NCBI GenBank assembly: GCA_027487315.1
Contig: JAIYDW010000107.1
Coordinates: 49,371 to 113,370 of the forward strand
Reading direction: 5' to 3'
Length of the DNA: 64,000 nucleotides
Source of the DNA: Verrucomicrobiaceae bacterium
GTDB taxonomy: Bacteria; Verrucomicrobiota; Verrucomicrobiia; Verrucomicrobiales; Verrucomicrobiaceae
Shown: positions 28,801 to 37,240 of the stretch, one piece after another
How the letters are laid out: each line of letters begins with the position of its first letter
Position numbering within the stretch: position 1 is the first letter of the stretch
Program-made: the position numbers and the translations under genes
The notes under the pieces: generated by a model
Databases searched by the model: none
What the model was told of the DNA's origin: nothing
The model's input: only the letters and a program-made list of their open reading frames with translations

Positions 28801-29701
28801 CGACCTCGCCCAAGCCCGCTTCGCCGACCGCGAGCCCCCCATCGTCTTCGAAGGCAACGCCCCCGCCGACATCCGCGAAAACACCCGCCTCGCCGCCGCC
28901 CTCAAGACCCCCCCCACCGAGACCCCCACCGCCCCTGTCGCCTGGCTCGGCGCCCCGAACGCCATCAAAGGCCCAACGCAAGCCACCTTCCTCCGCCAGA
29001 GCGGCAACCACCTCCTCATCGTCGGCCAGCGGGAGGAAGCCATCGCCACCATGCTCGGCTTGTCCTTGATCGCCCTCGCCGCCCAGTGCCCCAAAGACGG
29101 AGCCAAATTCTACTTCTTCCACAGCGCCGCCCCCGGCACCGCCGACGCCCTCTTTTTGGAAGACCTCTTCCCCCGCATCCCCCACGGCGTCACCGTCGCC
29201 CGCGCCCATGAGGTGCAGACCGTCATGACCGAAATTCACGATGAACTTCAGCGCCGCAGCACCGAAGGCACCACCGACGCTCCCCCGATCTTCATCTTCG
29301 TCCACAGCCTGCACAAATTCAAAAAACTCCGGCACGAGGATGACATGGACTTCTCCTTCAGCAGCAGCGACGACGACAGCGGCCCCAAACCTGGCGCCAT
29401 GTTCAACACCCTCATCACCGAAGGCGCCGCCCTCGGCCTGCATCTGCTCACCACGCTCGACAGCTACAACAACGTCTCCCGCTGCCTCAGCCGCAAAGCC
29501 CTCACCGAGTTTGAAATGCGCGTCGTCTTCCAGATGAGCGCCAACGACAGCGCCAGCCTCATCGACGCCGCCAAAGCCACCGACCTCGGCCTCCACCGCG
29601 CCCTCCTCTACAGCGAGCAACAAGGCGACCTCGAAACCTTCCGCCCCTACGCCCTCCCCGACCAAACCTGGCTCCACCAAGCCACTGCCGCGCTCGCGTA
29701 G
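25820..29701 (+). CDS. FtsK/SpoIIIE-type membrane ATPase, EssC/EccC-like
   Basis: 1293 residues, TTG start. Residues 1-200 are charged coiled coil. Two adjacent membrane helices lie at about 211-236 and 240-263, and a further coiled coil spans about 270-420. A domain at about 440-700 looks like an ATPase fold without Walker motifs. The main FtsK/SpoIIIE domain has Walker A GKTGSGKST (765-773, K771) and Walker B LLIIDEF (D873, E874), with RQGRAFGIHVLLGSQT after it. A third domain has VGQREEAIA (from 1068) where a P-loop should be, so it is probably catalytically dead. Tandem ATPase domains behind two TM helices, next to WXG-like genes, is the layout of type VII secretion motors; FHA domains of EssC are absent. 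A DNA-pumping role cannot be excluded, but no gamma domain is seen. Confidence 0.85.
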   Translation: MSARQTLTHLHQLRQNAAAIAAQEQALVKDLRTRRFAVQRRKEAAQETQEAQLAGTRQEIDAAYGATADTYRHRYDARRQRVERLTNTARRNLPKRVEEERSRYLGQLQWRRRKAEAQHQNDWRKIETRLAQWEEGLVEATQRLRLQEKRARIALASHSNLKALLPKGGAPAPVETPVTESRDTLLATLTRQSEDAETHLRSYLGHSLAGLFRMAPLSAFLIIALVIGGIVIAAVGPTSQGFTVGAGTAIGLVLLALLLHKVGGSQARPTAQNLADALTTARTTESAILGSLAQLRDKEKTRLDQQLEAELTAVQTAWDNVDQVAAQFETKARAKLAEQPQRVLAKIARALGHRLQGVEAARAQNLAAISQELATRSGGTGQIIETELAQLDAEESQRLSTLSTAWQTDVLPVYRDLAQLQTDPNLQPHPWTADSIAAWSPTPAFPAQVRLGQLHLDLANPTGSLPQHDTLALPAADSQLTLPLSLGFPDCGSLFIETDASCDEKVAAVLNQAILSILTASPAGKAAFTFLDPVGLGQNFAGLMHLADYEEQLINRRIWTQRDQIDERLAELNEHIEKVIQMYLRNEYETITEYNEHAGSVAEKYHFVVIADFPTNFTETAAQRLQSIALTGARCGVFVLMHWNRQQKAPDGFVPAELRQSALNLRLTPQGFITDESLAKAGATVVIDTPPNAELELALVHRIGKASVDSNRVEVPFETIAPAPGHLWEDSTTFELRVPIGRTGATKLQYLAIGKGTRQHALFAGKTGSGKSTLFHVIITNLALHCSPDEVEFYLIDFKKGVEFKCYAEMALPHARVIAIESDREFGLSVLQRVDEELRRRGDLFRALGAQDIAGYKKAGGKEPMPRSLLIIDEFQEFFVEDDTVSQSASVLFDRIVRQGRAFGIHVLLGSQTLGGAYTLARATLGQMVIRVALQCNEADAHLIMDENNPAPRLLTRPGEGIYNDAAGAVEGNSPFQVVWIGDEVRDQYLHKIRDLAQARFADREPPIVFEGNAPADIRENTRLAAALKTPPTETPTAPVAWLGAPNAIKGPTQATFLRQSGNHLLIVGQREEAIATMLGLSLIALAAQCPKDGAKFYFFHSAAPGTADALFLEDLFPRIPHGVTVARAHEVQTVMTEIHDELQRRSTEGTTDAPPIFIFVHSLHKFKKLRHEDDMDFSFSSSDDDSGPKPGAMFNTLITEGAALGLHLLTTLDSYNNVSRCLSRKALTEFEMRVVFQMSANDSASLIDAAKATDLGLHRALLYSEQQGDLETFRPYALPDQTWLHQATAALA

Positions 29702-29742
29702 CTTCGGCAGATACACACTATAGGGTTAGCTAACGAGAGAGC

Positions 29743-30834
29743 ATGATGAGAATTCAATCGTCTTTCGCTTGTCTACCTCCAGGAACGTTTGAGTTCTCCC
29801 CCGAGGGCTATGCAAAAGCGTCCCTTTGGATGCCGGAAGACGGGTTTAGTTGGAAGGATTTCTGGAAACAGAGCCCCAGTATTGAGGAATTCGAATCAGA
29901 GAAGGTTGAATTCGAGATGAGGGTCAAAGGCAAGCTTGAGGTCATGGAAGACCGTTACGAAGAAAAATCTCTGCGAACCCTACTCCCTGATCGTTGGCTA
30001 GTGGCATACACCAGCGATAAAGCATGGAGAAATGTCAACGGACAGAGGGAGCCCCTTTACAGCCAGCTGAAACGCACTCTTCTCTTCAAATCCGTTGTTC
30101 TTGGCTACGGCGAAGGTCCTATTCATAAAGTGCTCCCAAACAATGACGTTGCGATGTATATCAAGGAGCACTGTGCGTCTTCAGCTCGTTTAAAAGCCAT
30201 CGCATTAAGGGCTTATGAGTCTCTTGCGAACGCTGGAGGTTACACCACCTGGACTTCTGTCAGCCAGCCTATTTTCCTTTGCTTGGCCGCAGCGAAGTCG
30301 TCAATGGACGCCATGTCCTCCGTGTTGTGGGCACTCCTCTTTCGGGAAACCCCTACCGGGAAAAAAATCCCGAGCATGCGCACACTCTATAAAAAACTAG
30401 ACCCCAAAGCAGGCACTCCGTTCCATATTGAATTTGAAGAGCTGCATCAGAGTTCTTGGTTCACAGAGCTACAACTTGCTCGAGATTCAGTTATTCACCG
30501 CTCCGCAAGCCCTGTAGCTCACGACAAATTTGGTGCCGCTTTTGATTTCGATCTTGGTCTTTTTGATAAAATGAGGCCTACCGCGCCTAGGGTTGTAGTG
30601 GAAGAGAACATGCAGCTTCTTAATCTCCACAAAATCATGCAGGGATTCGTGAGTGACTTGGAAAGGTGGGAGGAGAATGTTGCACACCGGCTTCAAGAGC
30701 TTGCATGGTTCCCATCATTGAACACACATGGCATTTTGATGGGAATCGACTTTAATGACAATCAATTGCTCAGGGACGGTTCAGGGCCTTCCCTCATGAT
30801 CAACTCACACGCACAGGGAATTGAGTCGAAATGA
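29743..30834 (+). CDS. Unknown protein with HEPN-like Rx4H motif
   Basis: 363 residues, no signal peptide or membrane helix. No family is recognised with confidence. The C-terminal half is helical: LCLAAAKSSMDAMSSVLWAL (180-199) is followed by LARDSVIHR, in which R247 and H252 form the Rx4H motif of HEPN-domain ribonucleases. The pairing of an A..S.MD.. helix with a RDS.IH helix is what I would expect of a Cthe_2314/HEPN-like fold. Base composition is visibly lower in GC than neighbouring genes, and the protein uses more AT-ending codons, suggesting later acquisition. A GAGAG ribosome binding site precedes the ATG. HEPN proteins commonly act in toxin-antitoxin or anti-phage systems; here that is inference only. 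Confidence 0.6.
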   Translation: MMRIQSSFACLPPGTFEFSPEGYAKASLWMPEDGFSWKDFWKQSPSIEEFESEKVEFEMRVKGKLEVMEDRYEEKSLRTLLPDRWLVAYTSDKAWRNVNGQREPLYSQLKRTLLFKSVVLGYGEGPIHKVLPNNDVAMYIKEHCASSARLKAIALRAYESLANAGGYTTWTSVSQPIFLCLAAAKSSMDAMSSVLWALLFRETPTGKKIPSMRTLYKKLDPKAGTPFHIEFEELHQSSWFTELQLARDSVIHRSASPVAHDKFGAAFDFDLGLFDKMRPTAPRVVVEENMQLLNLHKIMQGFVSDLERWEENVAHRLQELAWFPSLNTHGILMGIDFNDNQLLRDGSGPSLMINSHAQGIESK

Positions 30835-31347
30835 CAGCTTGTGGTCCGCATCCGGTTAACAAGGCCGCCAAATCTGCTCTCCATAAATTTCAATGAAATC
30901 TCCTCCCCAGCTTTCCGTGAGACCCCGGCTTCCCCCTCGCCATCCCTGCCCGAAACCCTATGAGCCAAGGACGAATCAAACCAATTCAAACATGAATTGC
31001 CGCAATTCAATATTAGAAAATAAAAGAACAAATAAGAATTAAATTGATCTGATCAAAGAATATCAAAACTCACAAACAAGTTAATTCAAATCAGTTACAG
31101 ACAGCCAAACTTCGCTTTTGAAAACAATCAAAACCAAAACGAACACATCAAATCTTAAACCGAAGTGTCGCATTTTTTGCTCATCGTTTATTGATTCAAA
31201 ATCAGTCCTCTACAGTTCAAAAACGAATCTTCTTGTTTCGCTGTAGGCAAACCAGTAGACTCCCCGGATGGAAGCCTTTGCCCACAAGGGTTGAGGCGCG
31301 GCAGGTGGCGTTTTGACAACGCCTTGAACCTTCAACACCCGTCCACC
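30835..31347. other. AT-rich intergenic stretch
   Basis: 513 bp without a supported gene. The part from about 31005 to 31205 is strikingly AT-rich (runs such as AAAATAAAAGAACAAATAAG) compared with the GC-rich DNA on both sides. No terminal repeats, tRNA fragment or integrase site is visible. It probably holds the end of the low-GC insert and the promoter of the FN3 gene. Confidence 0.6.
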
Positions 31348-31971
31348 ATGGCCAGACCCAAACTCAGCCTTCGCAGTCGAAGTGACGGCGACCTCGTCAC
31401 CTACTCCCAGAACATCCTGCGCCAGCTCACCACCCAAAGCAGCGAGTTCCCGGACCTCCACCCCAGTCTCCCCACCATCCAGGCCGCCGTCACCGACTAC
31501 CGCGACGTCCTCCTGGAAGTCACCGTGCTCATGGCGAAACTGCGCGCCACCGTCACCCGCAAGAAACAGCAGCGCCGCGAATTGGAGAACCTCCTAACCC
31601 AGGCCGCCTCCTACGTCGCCGCCGCCACCCTGGGCAATCCCTCGAAACTCATCTCCATCGGAGTCGACACCATCGACCGCGGCAGCCCCGTCGGCTTCCT
31701 CCCCGAGCCGAGAAACCTCAGCGCCGCCGTCGGCCCCAGCGAGGGCACCATCGTCCTTCGTTGGAAAGCCATGCGCCGCGCCCGCATGTTTGAGATCCAG
31801 TCCAAGCACGACGGCCCAGGCGAAGACTGGACCCAACAGCCCTTCGTCACCCGCAGCCGCGCCACCCTCCACGGCCTTCCCCCCGGCCAGCGCTTCACCT
31901 TCCGAGTCCGCGCCCTCGCCACCGCCGGCCCCAGCCCCTGGTCCGACCCCGCCTTCTGTCGCGTTCCGTAA
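31348..31971 (+). CDS. Coiled-coil protein with C-terminal fibronectin type III domain
   Basis: 207 residues, no signal peptide. Residues about 15-105 are helical (LVTYSQNILRQLTTQSSEFP.., then LLEVTVLMAKLRATVTRKKQ). Residues about 122-205 form an FN3 domain with the usual LRWKAMRRARMFEIQ and GQRFTFRVRALATAGPSPWS strands. The N-terminal layout is reminiscent of helical export substrates, which is why it may belong to the upstream WXG/FtsK locus, but the low-GC insert separates them and no direct evidence links them. The ATG at 31348 is preferred to an upstream start at 31291, which adds only basic, unrelated residues. Confidence 0.75.
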   Translation: MARPKLSLRSRSDGDLVTYSQNILRQLTTQSSEFPDLHPSLPTIQAAVTDYRDVLLEVTVLMAKLRATVTRKKQQRRELENLLTQAASYVAAATLGNPSKLISIGVDTIDRGSPVGFLPEPRNLSAAVGPSEGTIVLRWKAMRRARMFEIQSKHDGPGEDWTQQPFVTRSRATLHGLPPGQRFTFRVRALATAGPSPWSDPAFCRVP

Positions 31972-32085
31972 CGGCTCCCCACCCTGGGAATCGTACTCGA
32001 TGCGATTTCAGCTTCATTCTAGGAAGCCATCAGATTTTGACTCGATAGTTGTCAAAAACGTGCTGTAGTGAGCCGGTTGAAAGCG

Positions 32086-35000
32086 ATGGACACCTCAGGC
32101 GAAAAAGCCACGACCTCGACTCGGGCCCTGGGCCATCATGGGTTGACTATCCTTGCTTTCCTCTGCCTCCTGTTCCACCACCGAGCCGACGCCGTCGAAT
32201 TCACCAGCACCGCCAGCCTCACCCTCAACGACAACGCGGAAGCCAGCCCCTATCCATCCACCCTCACGGTCAGCGGCGTGTCCGGCATCATCGGCAGCGT
32301 CCGCGTCAAACTAAACGGCTTCAGCCACACCCGCCCCGCCGATCTGGATATCTTCCTAGTCGCCCCCAACGGCCAAATGGCGGCCGTCATGTCCGATGCG
32401 GGCGGCGAGGTTGAAGCCACCGCCCTCAACCTCGTTTTTGACGACACCGCCGCCATAGCGATCCCCGCCACCGGCCCGCTTACCTCTGGCACCTTCCAAC
32501 CCGCCAACCATGAACCCGGCGAACCTCCAGCCCCAGGTGCCACCTTACCCAGTAACAGCAAATTCACCGTAATGGCGAATGGAGGCGTGAATGGCCCCTG
32601 GAAACTCTATGTCCGGGACGATCAGACTGGCGAAACCGGCACCCTTACCTCCTGGGCACTGGAAATCGAAACCACGAACGCCCTCAACGCCAGCTACACC
32701 ACCGGCACAGAAGTGCCGCTCACCACAGAGAGCTTCACCGCCACCGGCAAAACCGTCACCTTCGCCCTCAACCACGCCCCGATCCGGGGCGCCAATTTCA
32801 CCGTCGTGAACAACACCGCCCTCGGGTTCATCCAGGGCACATTCGAAGGCCTTCCCAACAGCGCTACGGTGGATATCGGCTTCGGCGGCATCACCTATCA
32901 CTTCATTGCCTGGTATTATGGTGGAGATGGCAACGACCTCGTCCTGCTATGGCGTGACACCGCCCTTTCAGCGTGGGGTAACAACTACTATGGCCAAATC
33001 GGAATTGGCTCTTTCTTTTCATCTTGGACTGCGCCTAACGCCGTCAATTGGAGCGGAGTGCTAGCTGGTAAGACGCTGGTTGCAGCCACCGCGGGTGATA
33101 CCCACAGTCTTGCCCTGTGTTCTGACGGCACTCTCGCTACTTGGGGTAGAAACCCCTTTTATCCAGGCAATGATACTACCGATGCGAAAAGCGTCCCAGC
33201 GGCCGTTCCCCAGAACGGAGTGCTCGCAGGCAAAAGTGTCGTAGCCATCGCTTCAGGGTCTGACCACAATCTAGCCTTGTGCTCTGACGGCACCCTTGCA
33301 GCCTGGGGCCAGAATAACGCTGGCCAGCTTGGAGACGGCTCGACTCTCCCGCGAAATGATCCCGTGGCAATTATGCAAAGCGAAGCTCTGTCGGGTAAAA
33401 CGGTGGTCGCCATCACCGCCGGGGGGCAACATAGTCTGGCCTTATGCTCTGATGGAAGCCTAGTCGCTTGGGGCCATAACGGCTACGGGCAGCTTGGTGA
33501 CAATTCGACGACGAATCGAACCTTTCCTGTCAGTGTCAACCCGAATGGCGCGCTCGGCGGCAAGACCGTGACCGCGATCAGCGCAGGTGCATACCACAGC
33601 CTCGCTTTGTGTTCTGACTTCTCGCTTTCTGCCTGGGGCAGAGGAGACATGCACCAACTTGGTAATGGGTCGCCTTCAAATCAATCCACCCCGGCGGCAG
33701 TCACCGACAATGGTGCACTGGCGGGCAAAACTGTGGTGGCGATTGCCGCAGGCGGTAACCACAACCTGGCACTGTGCTCCGACGGCAGCCTCGCAGGTTG
33801 GGGCGACAATCAGGCGGGTCAACTAATGGACAATACAACCTCTCCGAGAACCATTCCAATGATCATTCGGAGCGCTGTGCTTCCAGGCAAGAAAGCAGTA
33901 AGCATCGTTGCAGGCCTCAGCCATAGTTTGGCCTTGTGCTCTGACGGCACCCTTGCCTCATGGGGCGACAACCTCCGCGGCCAACTAGGGCGTGGCCGCT
34001 CTCCGTCCCCGAGTTTTGCCCTAAACCCTGCGCCCGTGATTCAGGATGGCCTTCTAGCCGGCAATCGATTCCTTGGCGTCGCTGGATCCTGCTCATCTGC
34101 AACTCACTCCCTCGCCTTGTATGCCGTTCCTCCTGAAATCGCTGTCGAGCACCCCGCAGAGTTCAACCTACCCAATGGCACCGCCACCATTTCTTTTGGT
34201 ACAGCCCCCCTCGTCCAAGGCGAAAGCGAGCGCACTTTCACGATCCGAAATAGAACCCGTGGTGATCTGACGGTGTTCGGAGTGACCTTGGATGGCACTA
34301 ATTCTGGCGACTTCACCGTTACTCGCCATCCAGAGGTCCAGTTAAGCTTTGGCACTTCCACCACCTTCACCGTGAGATTCAAGCCGACCAGCCTAGGCGA
34401 AAAAACCGCCACGCTCCATATTGCAAGCAATGATGGCGACGAAAACCCCTTCGACATTACGCTAACCGGCACTGGTATTCCGGGTGCCCACATTCGCGTC
34501 GGAGACTCCGTCACCCTTGACCTAAGTTGGGTTTCTCTGGCTGGCGGAGAGACACTCAAAGTCAGTGGGCTCCCGCCTGGCTTAGTCTTGAACGCTGGCG
34601 CACCACCGATCATCACAGGCACAGCCCTTGGTCTGGTACCCAACGGTGGAACGATCATTCAGGTTCTCCGCAGCGGCAAAGTCGTGAGAACTCTACCGCT
34701 CAATCTAGTGATTGATTCCCATCGATTGGCGGGCACCTACGAGCTGTTGCTGGAGGAAGGCGGGCAGCCATCCGGCAAACTTAGCTTCACGGTATCCAAC
34801 CCCAACAAAGCCGTTCCCAATCCTGCCTTCACCGCCACCTTGGAGCGCCTTGGTCAAAGCAAACGACGTGCTAAGGGCAGCTTCATAGCCTCCGGGTCCC
34901 CTCAGACGGTGCCCATCGTTTTCCCCTCTTCCAATACCGCTAGCGCGCTCACCTTGAACGTGGTTCTGACCAGCGGCTCCGACCTCGCAACCGCAGTCAC

Positions 35001-37170
35001 TCAGCCCGCTTCTGGACTCACTGCGCGCGGGTTTCGCCTTGCCCATACCAGCCGAATTCCCTCAGGCAATCCTCAAATCACTCTGACTCTTCCACCCACC
35101 ATACCGGGTGACCGCGTTAGCACTCCAGGAGGCATCGGCCACGCGCGGGGCACAGTCACTTCCACGGCCCTCGTCTCATTGGCTGGGCAACTTGGTGACG
35201 CCCAACCCTTCACCACGTCCCTTTCACTCTCGCAGACCAACCAAGCTGTTGTCTGGATGACGCCCTACGCCAACAAAACTTCCTGCATCGGTGGCATCAT
35301 CAACATGGCCGACACGGGTGCTGCGGATCGCAGAGCTTCCGCAGAAATGGCGACGACAGGCTTGCAGTGGAAAAAGCAAGCGGATGCTAGGGCAATCGCA
35401 TACCCCGCAGGTTTCGGACCGCTAACCCTTTCAGCCCGATGCAGCCGCTGGGTCGCCTCTGTCCAAGCTGAGGGACTTGCCCAGTCCCTGGCGCTAGACT
35501 TCAGAGCCCTCGACGCCGCCTACATCTCCCCAACTCCAGATCTGCTGTCGGCCCGCTTCAGTCTGCGGGACAATTTTACCCTCCTGAGCATTGCCCCGGA
35601 TAACGCCGTTCCCTTCACCGGCAAAACCACAGCGTCCATCGGTACCTTTTCCGGTATCTTTACCCTTCCCACTCCCGCCAACCGCTCACCCCTCAGTGGC
35701 GTGTTTCTCCAAGACGACACGTTCAACCCTTTGATCGGCCAAGGCTTGGTTCGGATCCCTGTCGGTGGAGGCGTAAAGGGCTCCTACCAAACTGCTGGCA
35801 TCGAGTTCCGCCAACCCACCTCGTTGGGCACGCATCGCTACCGCATCGGCGACACCGTGAACATCGACCTTCGCGCTATCATCGTGTCGGGAGAATCTCT
35901 CAAAATCCTTGGCTTGCCGCCAGGACTCGGGCAATTCGGAACCGTTGTCACAGGCACGATCACGGGTCTTGGCCCTAGCACAGGAGTAAAACTTCAAGTG
36001 TTCAATGGCAAGACCCTCGTCCGTACCCTCCCGCTGGACTTCGCGGTCGAGCCCTACCTCTTCGCAGACAGTTGTGAACTCTTGCTCGAAGACGCCGATG
36101 CCGGGCTACCCGTCGGAAAGCTTAAGGTCACCATAAGCTCGCCTAGCGCGAAACAACCCAGTCCAGGGTACTCCGCGACGCTAGATTTTCTCGGTCACCC
36201 ACGCCGAAGTTCCAAGGGAACCTTTACGCCCACAGGCACTCCACAGGTTGTAAGAGTGGACTTTCCCGCCTACCAATCCTTTTCGTCCGGCACCTTTTAT
36301 CTCACCTTTACGGCTGGATCCAATCAAGTGAACGCTTCAACCGGACGAGGATTTTTCGTTCCTATTCGCGTCACTGGGCGCGGCTTCCGCCTCGCCCGTC
36401 TTGGGCATATCCCCACCGGAAATCCTCCCCTGACGATGACTTTTCCACCGGTCGTCCCTGGAAACCGGACCACCACTCCAGCCGGCGTTGGGTATGCTAA
36501 AGGTACCATCAGCTCCCAAGCCCTTATCCCACTTTCTGGCATGCTCGGTGATGCCCAGTCATTCACCACTTCACTTCATCTTTCCCAAACCAACCAAGCA
36601 GTTGTTTGGCTCACCCCTTACAAAAACAAATCCTCCTACTTTGGTGGTATCATCGACATAGCTGCACCTGCTACTCCAGATCGAGGCGCAGTGCTTGGCG
36701 CACACACTGCCGGCGTGAATTGGGCCCGCCTCGCGGATGCGTCAGCTCCGTCTTATCCCGCAGGCTTTAGTGCTCTTTCCCTCACCGCCAAATCCAGCCG
36801 TTGGGTGCCCGCCAAACCCGCCGCCGTCCTGGCCGACTCTCTCGGCCTCACCTTCCGAGGCATCAACGCCAGCTACATCGCCCCCACCACCGACCTTTTG
36901 CCGAACTTCTGGAGCCTGCGGGACAACTCCAGCCTCTTACGCATCGCCCCCACCAACGCCGTGCCCTTCACCGGCAAAGCACTGGGCACCAACGGCACCT
37001 TCACCGGAAACCTGACCCTTCCCATCCCAGCAGCAAAATCCGCCATGAGCGGCGTCTTCCTCCAAGACGCCACCTTCGGTCAAGCCATCGGCCAGGGCCT
37101 GATCAAGGTCCCCATCACCGCGCCTGTGAAAGGCTCCTTCCAAACCTTCGGTGTCGAGTTGGGAAACTGA
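32086..37170 (+). CDS. Giant secreted RCC1-repeat/multidomain surface protein
   Basis: 1694 residues. After a signal peptide (LTILAFLCLLFHHRADA) comes a proprotein-convertase P-like beta domain (about 42-205). Seven RCC1-type repeats follow (about 290-690), each with HSLALCSDG.L..WG.N, which should close into a propeller. An ASPM/SPD-2/Hydin-like (choice-of-anchor D) domain lies at about 695-800, and then two related modules of roughly 445 residues (about 802-1245 and 1248-1694). Each module begins with an Ig-like piece carrying LPPGL and ends with a beta-rich part (V.LQD.TF....GQGL..VP). No sorting tag or membrane anchor is seen at the end. Function is probably adhesion or ligand binding at the cell surface. 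A GTG at 32068 is an alternative start. Confidence 0.8.
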   Translation: MDTSGEKATTSTRALGHHGLTILAFLCLLFHHRADAVEFTSTASLTLNDNAEASPYPSTLTVSGVSGIIGSVRVKLNGFSHTRPADLDIFLVAPNGQMAAVMSDAGGEVEATALNLVFDDTAAIAIPATGPLTSGTFQPANHEPGEPPAPGATLPSNSKFTVMANGGVNGPWKLYVRDDQTGETGTLTSWALEIETTNALNASYTTGTEVPLTTESFTATGKTVTFALNHAPIRGANFTVVNNTALGFIQGTFEGLPNSATVDIGFGGITYHFIAWYYGGDGNDLVLLWRDTALSAWGNNYYGQIGIGSFFSSWTAPNAVNWSGVLAGKTLVAATAGDTHSLALCSDGTLATWGRNPFYPGNDTTDAKSVPAAVPQNGVLAGKSVVAIASGSDHNLALCSDGTLAAWGQNNAGQLGDGSTLPRNDPVAIMQSEALSGKTVVAITAGGQHSLALCSDGSLVAWGHNGYGQLGDNSTTNRTFPVSVNPNGALGGKTVTAISAGAYHSLALCSDFSLSAWGRGDMHQLGNGSPSNQSTPAAVTDNGALAGKTVVAIAAGGNHNLALCSDGSLAGWGDNQAGQLMDNTTSPRTIPMIIRSAVLPGKKAVSIVAGLSHSLALCSDGTLASWGDNLRGQLGRGRSPSPSFALNPAPVIQDGLLAGNRFLGVAGSCSSATHSLALYAVPPEIAVEHPAEFNLPNGTATISFGTAPLVQGESERTFTIRNRTRGDLTVFGVTLDGTNSGDFTVTRHPEVQLSFGTSTTFTVRFKPTSLGEKTATLHIASNDGDENPFDITLTGTGIPGAHIRVGDSVTLDLSWVSLAGGETLKVSGLPPGLVLNAGAPPIITGTALGLVPNGGTIIQVLRSGKVVRTLPLNLVIDSHRLAGTYELLLEEGGQPSGKLSFTVSNPNKAVPNPAFTATLERLGQSKRRAKGSFIASGSPQTVPIVFPSSNTASALTLNVVLTSGSDLATAVTQPASGLTARGFRLAHTSRIPSGNPQITLTLPPTIPGDRVSTPGGIGHARGTVTSTALVSLAGQLGDAQPFTTSLSLSQTNQAVVWMTPYANKTSCIGGIINMADTGAADRRASAEMATTGLQWKKQADARAIAYPAGFGPLTLSARCSRWVASVQAEGLAQSLALDFRALDAAYISPTPDLLSARFSLRDNFTLLSIAPDNAVPFTGKTTASIGTFSGIFTLPTPANRSPLSGVFLQDDTFNPLIGQGLVRIPVGGGVKGSYQTAGIEFRQPTSLGTHRYRIGDTVNIDLRAIIVSGESLKILGLPPGLGQFGTVVTGTITGLGPSTGVKLQVFNGKTLVRTLPLDFAVEPYLFADSCELLLEDADAGLPVGKLKVTISSPSAKQPSPGYSATLDFLGHPRRSSKGTFTPTGTPQVVRVDFPAYQSFSSGTFYLTFTAGSNQVNASTGRGFFVPIRVTGRGFRLARLGHIPTGNPPLTMTFPPVVPGNRTTTPAGVGYAKGTISSQALIPLSGMLGDAQSFTTSLHLSQTNQAVVWLTPYKNKSSYFGGIIDIAAPATPDRGAVLGAHTAGVNWARLADASAPSYPAGFSALSLTAKSSRWVPAKPAAVLADSLGLTFRGINASYIAPTTDLLPNFWSLRDNSSLLRIAPTNAVPFTGKALGTNGTFTGNLTLPIPAAKSAMSGVFLQDATFGQAIGQGLIKVPITAPVKGSFQTFGVELGN

Positions 37171-37240
37171 CCTCTTGATGGTGCCAAGGGACAATCATCC
37201 CCGCAATTTCCCCCCGCGAGCCTTCGTTCCCACCGCCGCC

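Noticed and set aside
28283..29716. 477-codon minus-strand frame
   Set aside because: Antisense shadow of the end of the same ATPase gene, with the same low-complexity composition and no recognisable domain.
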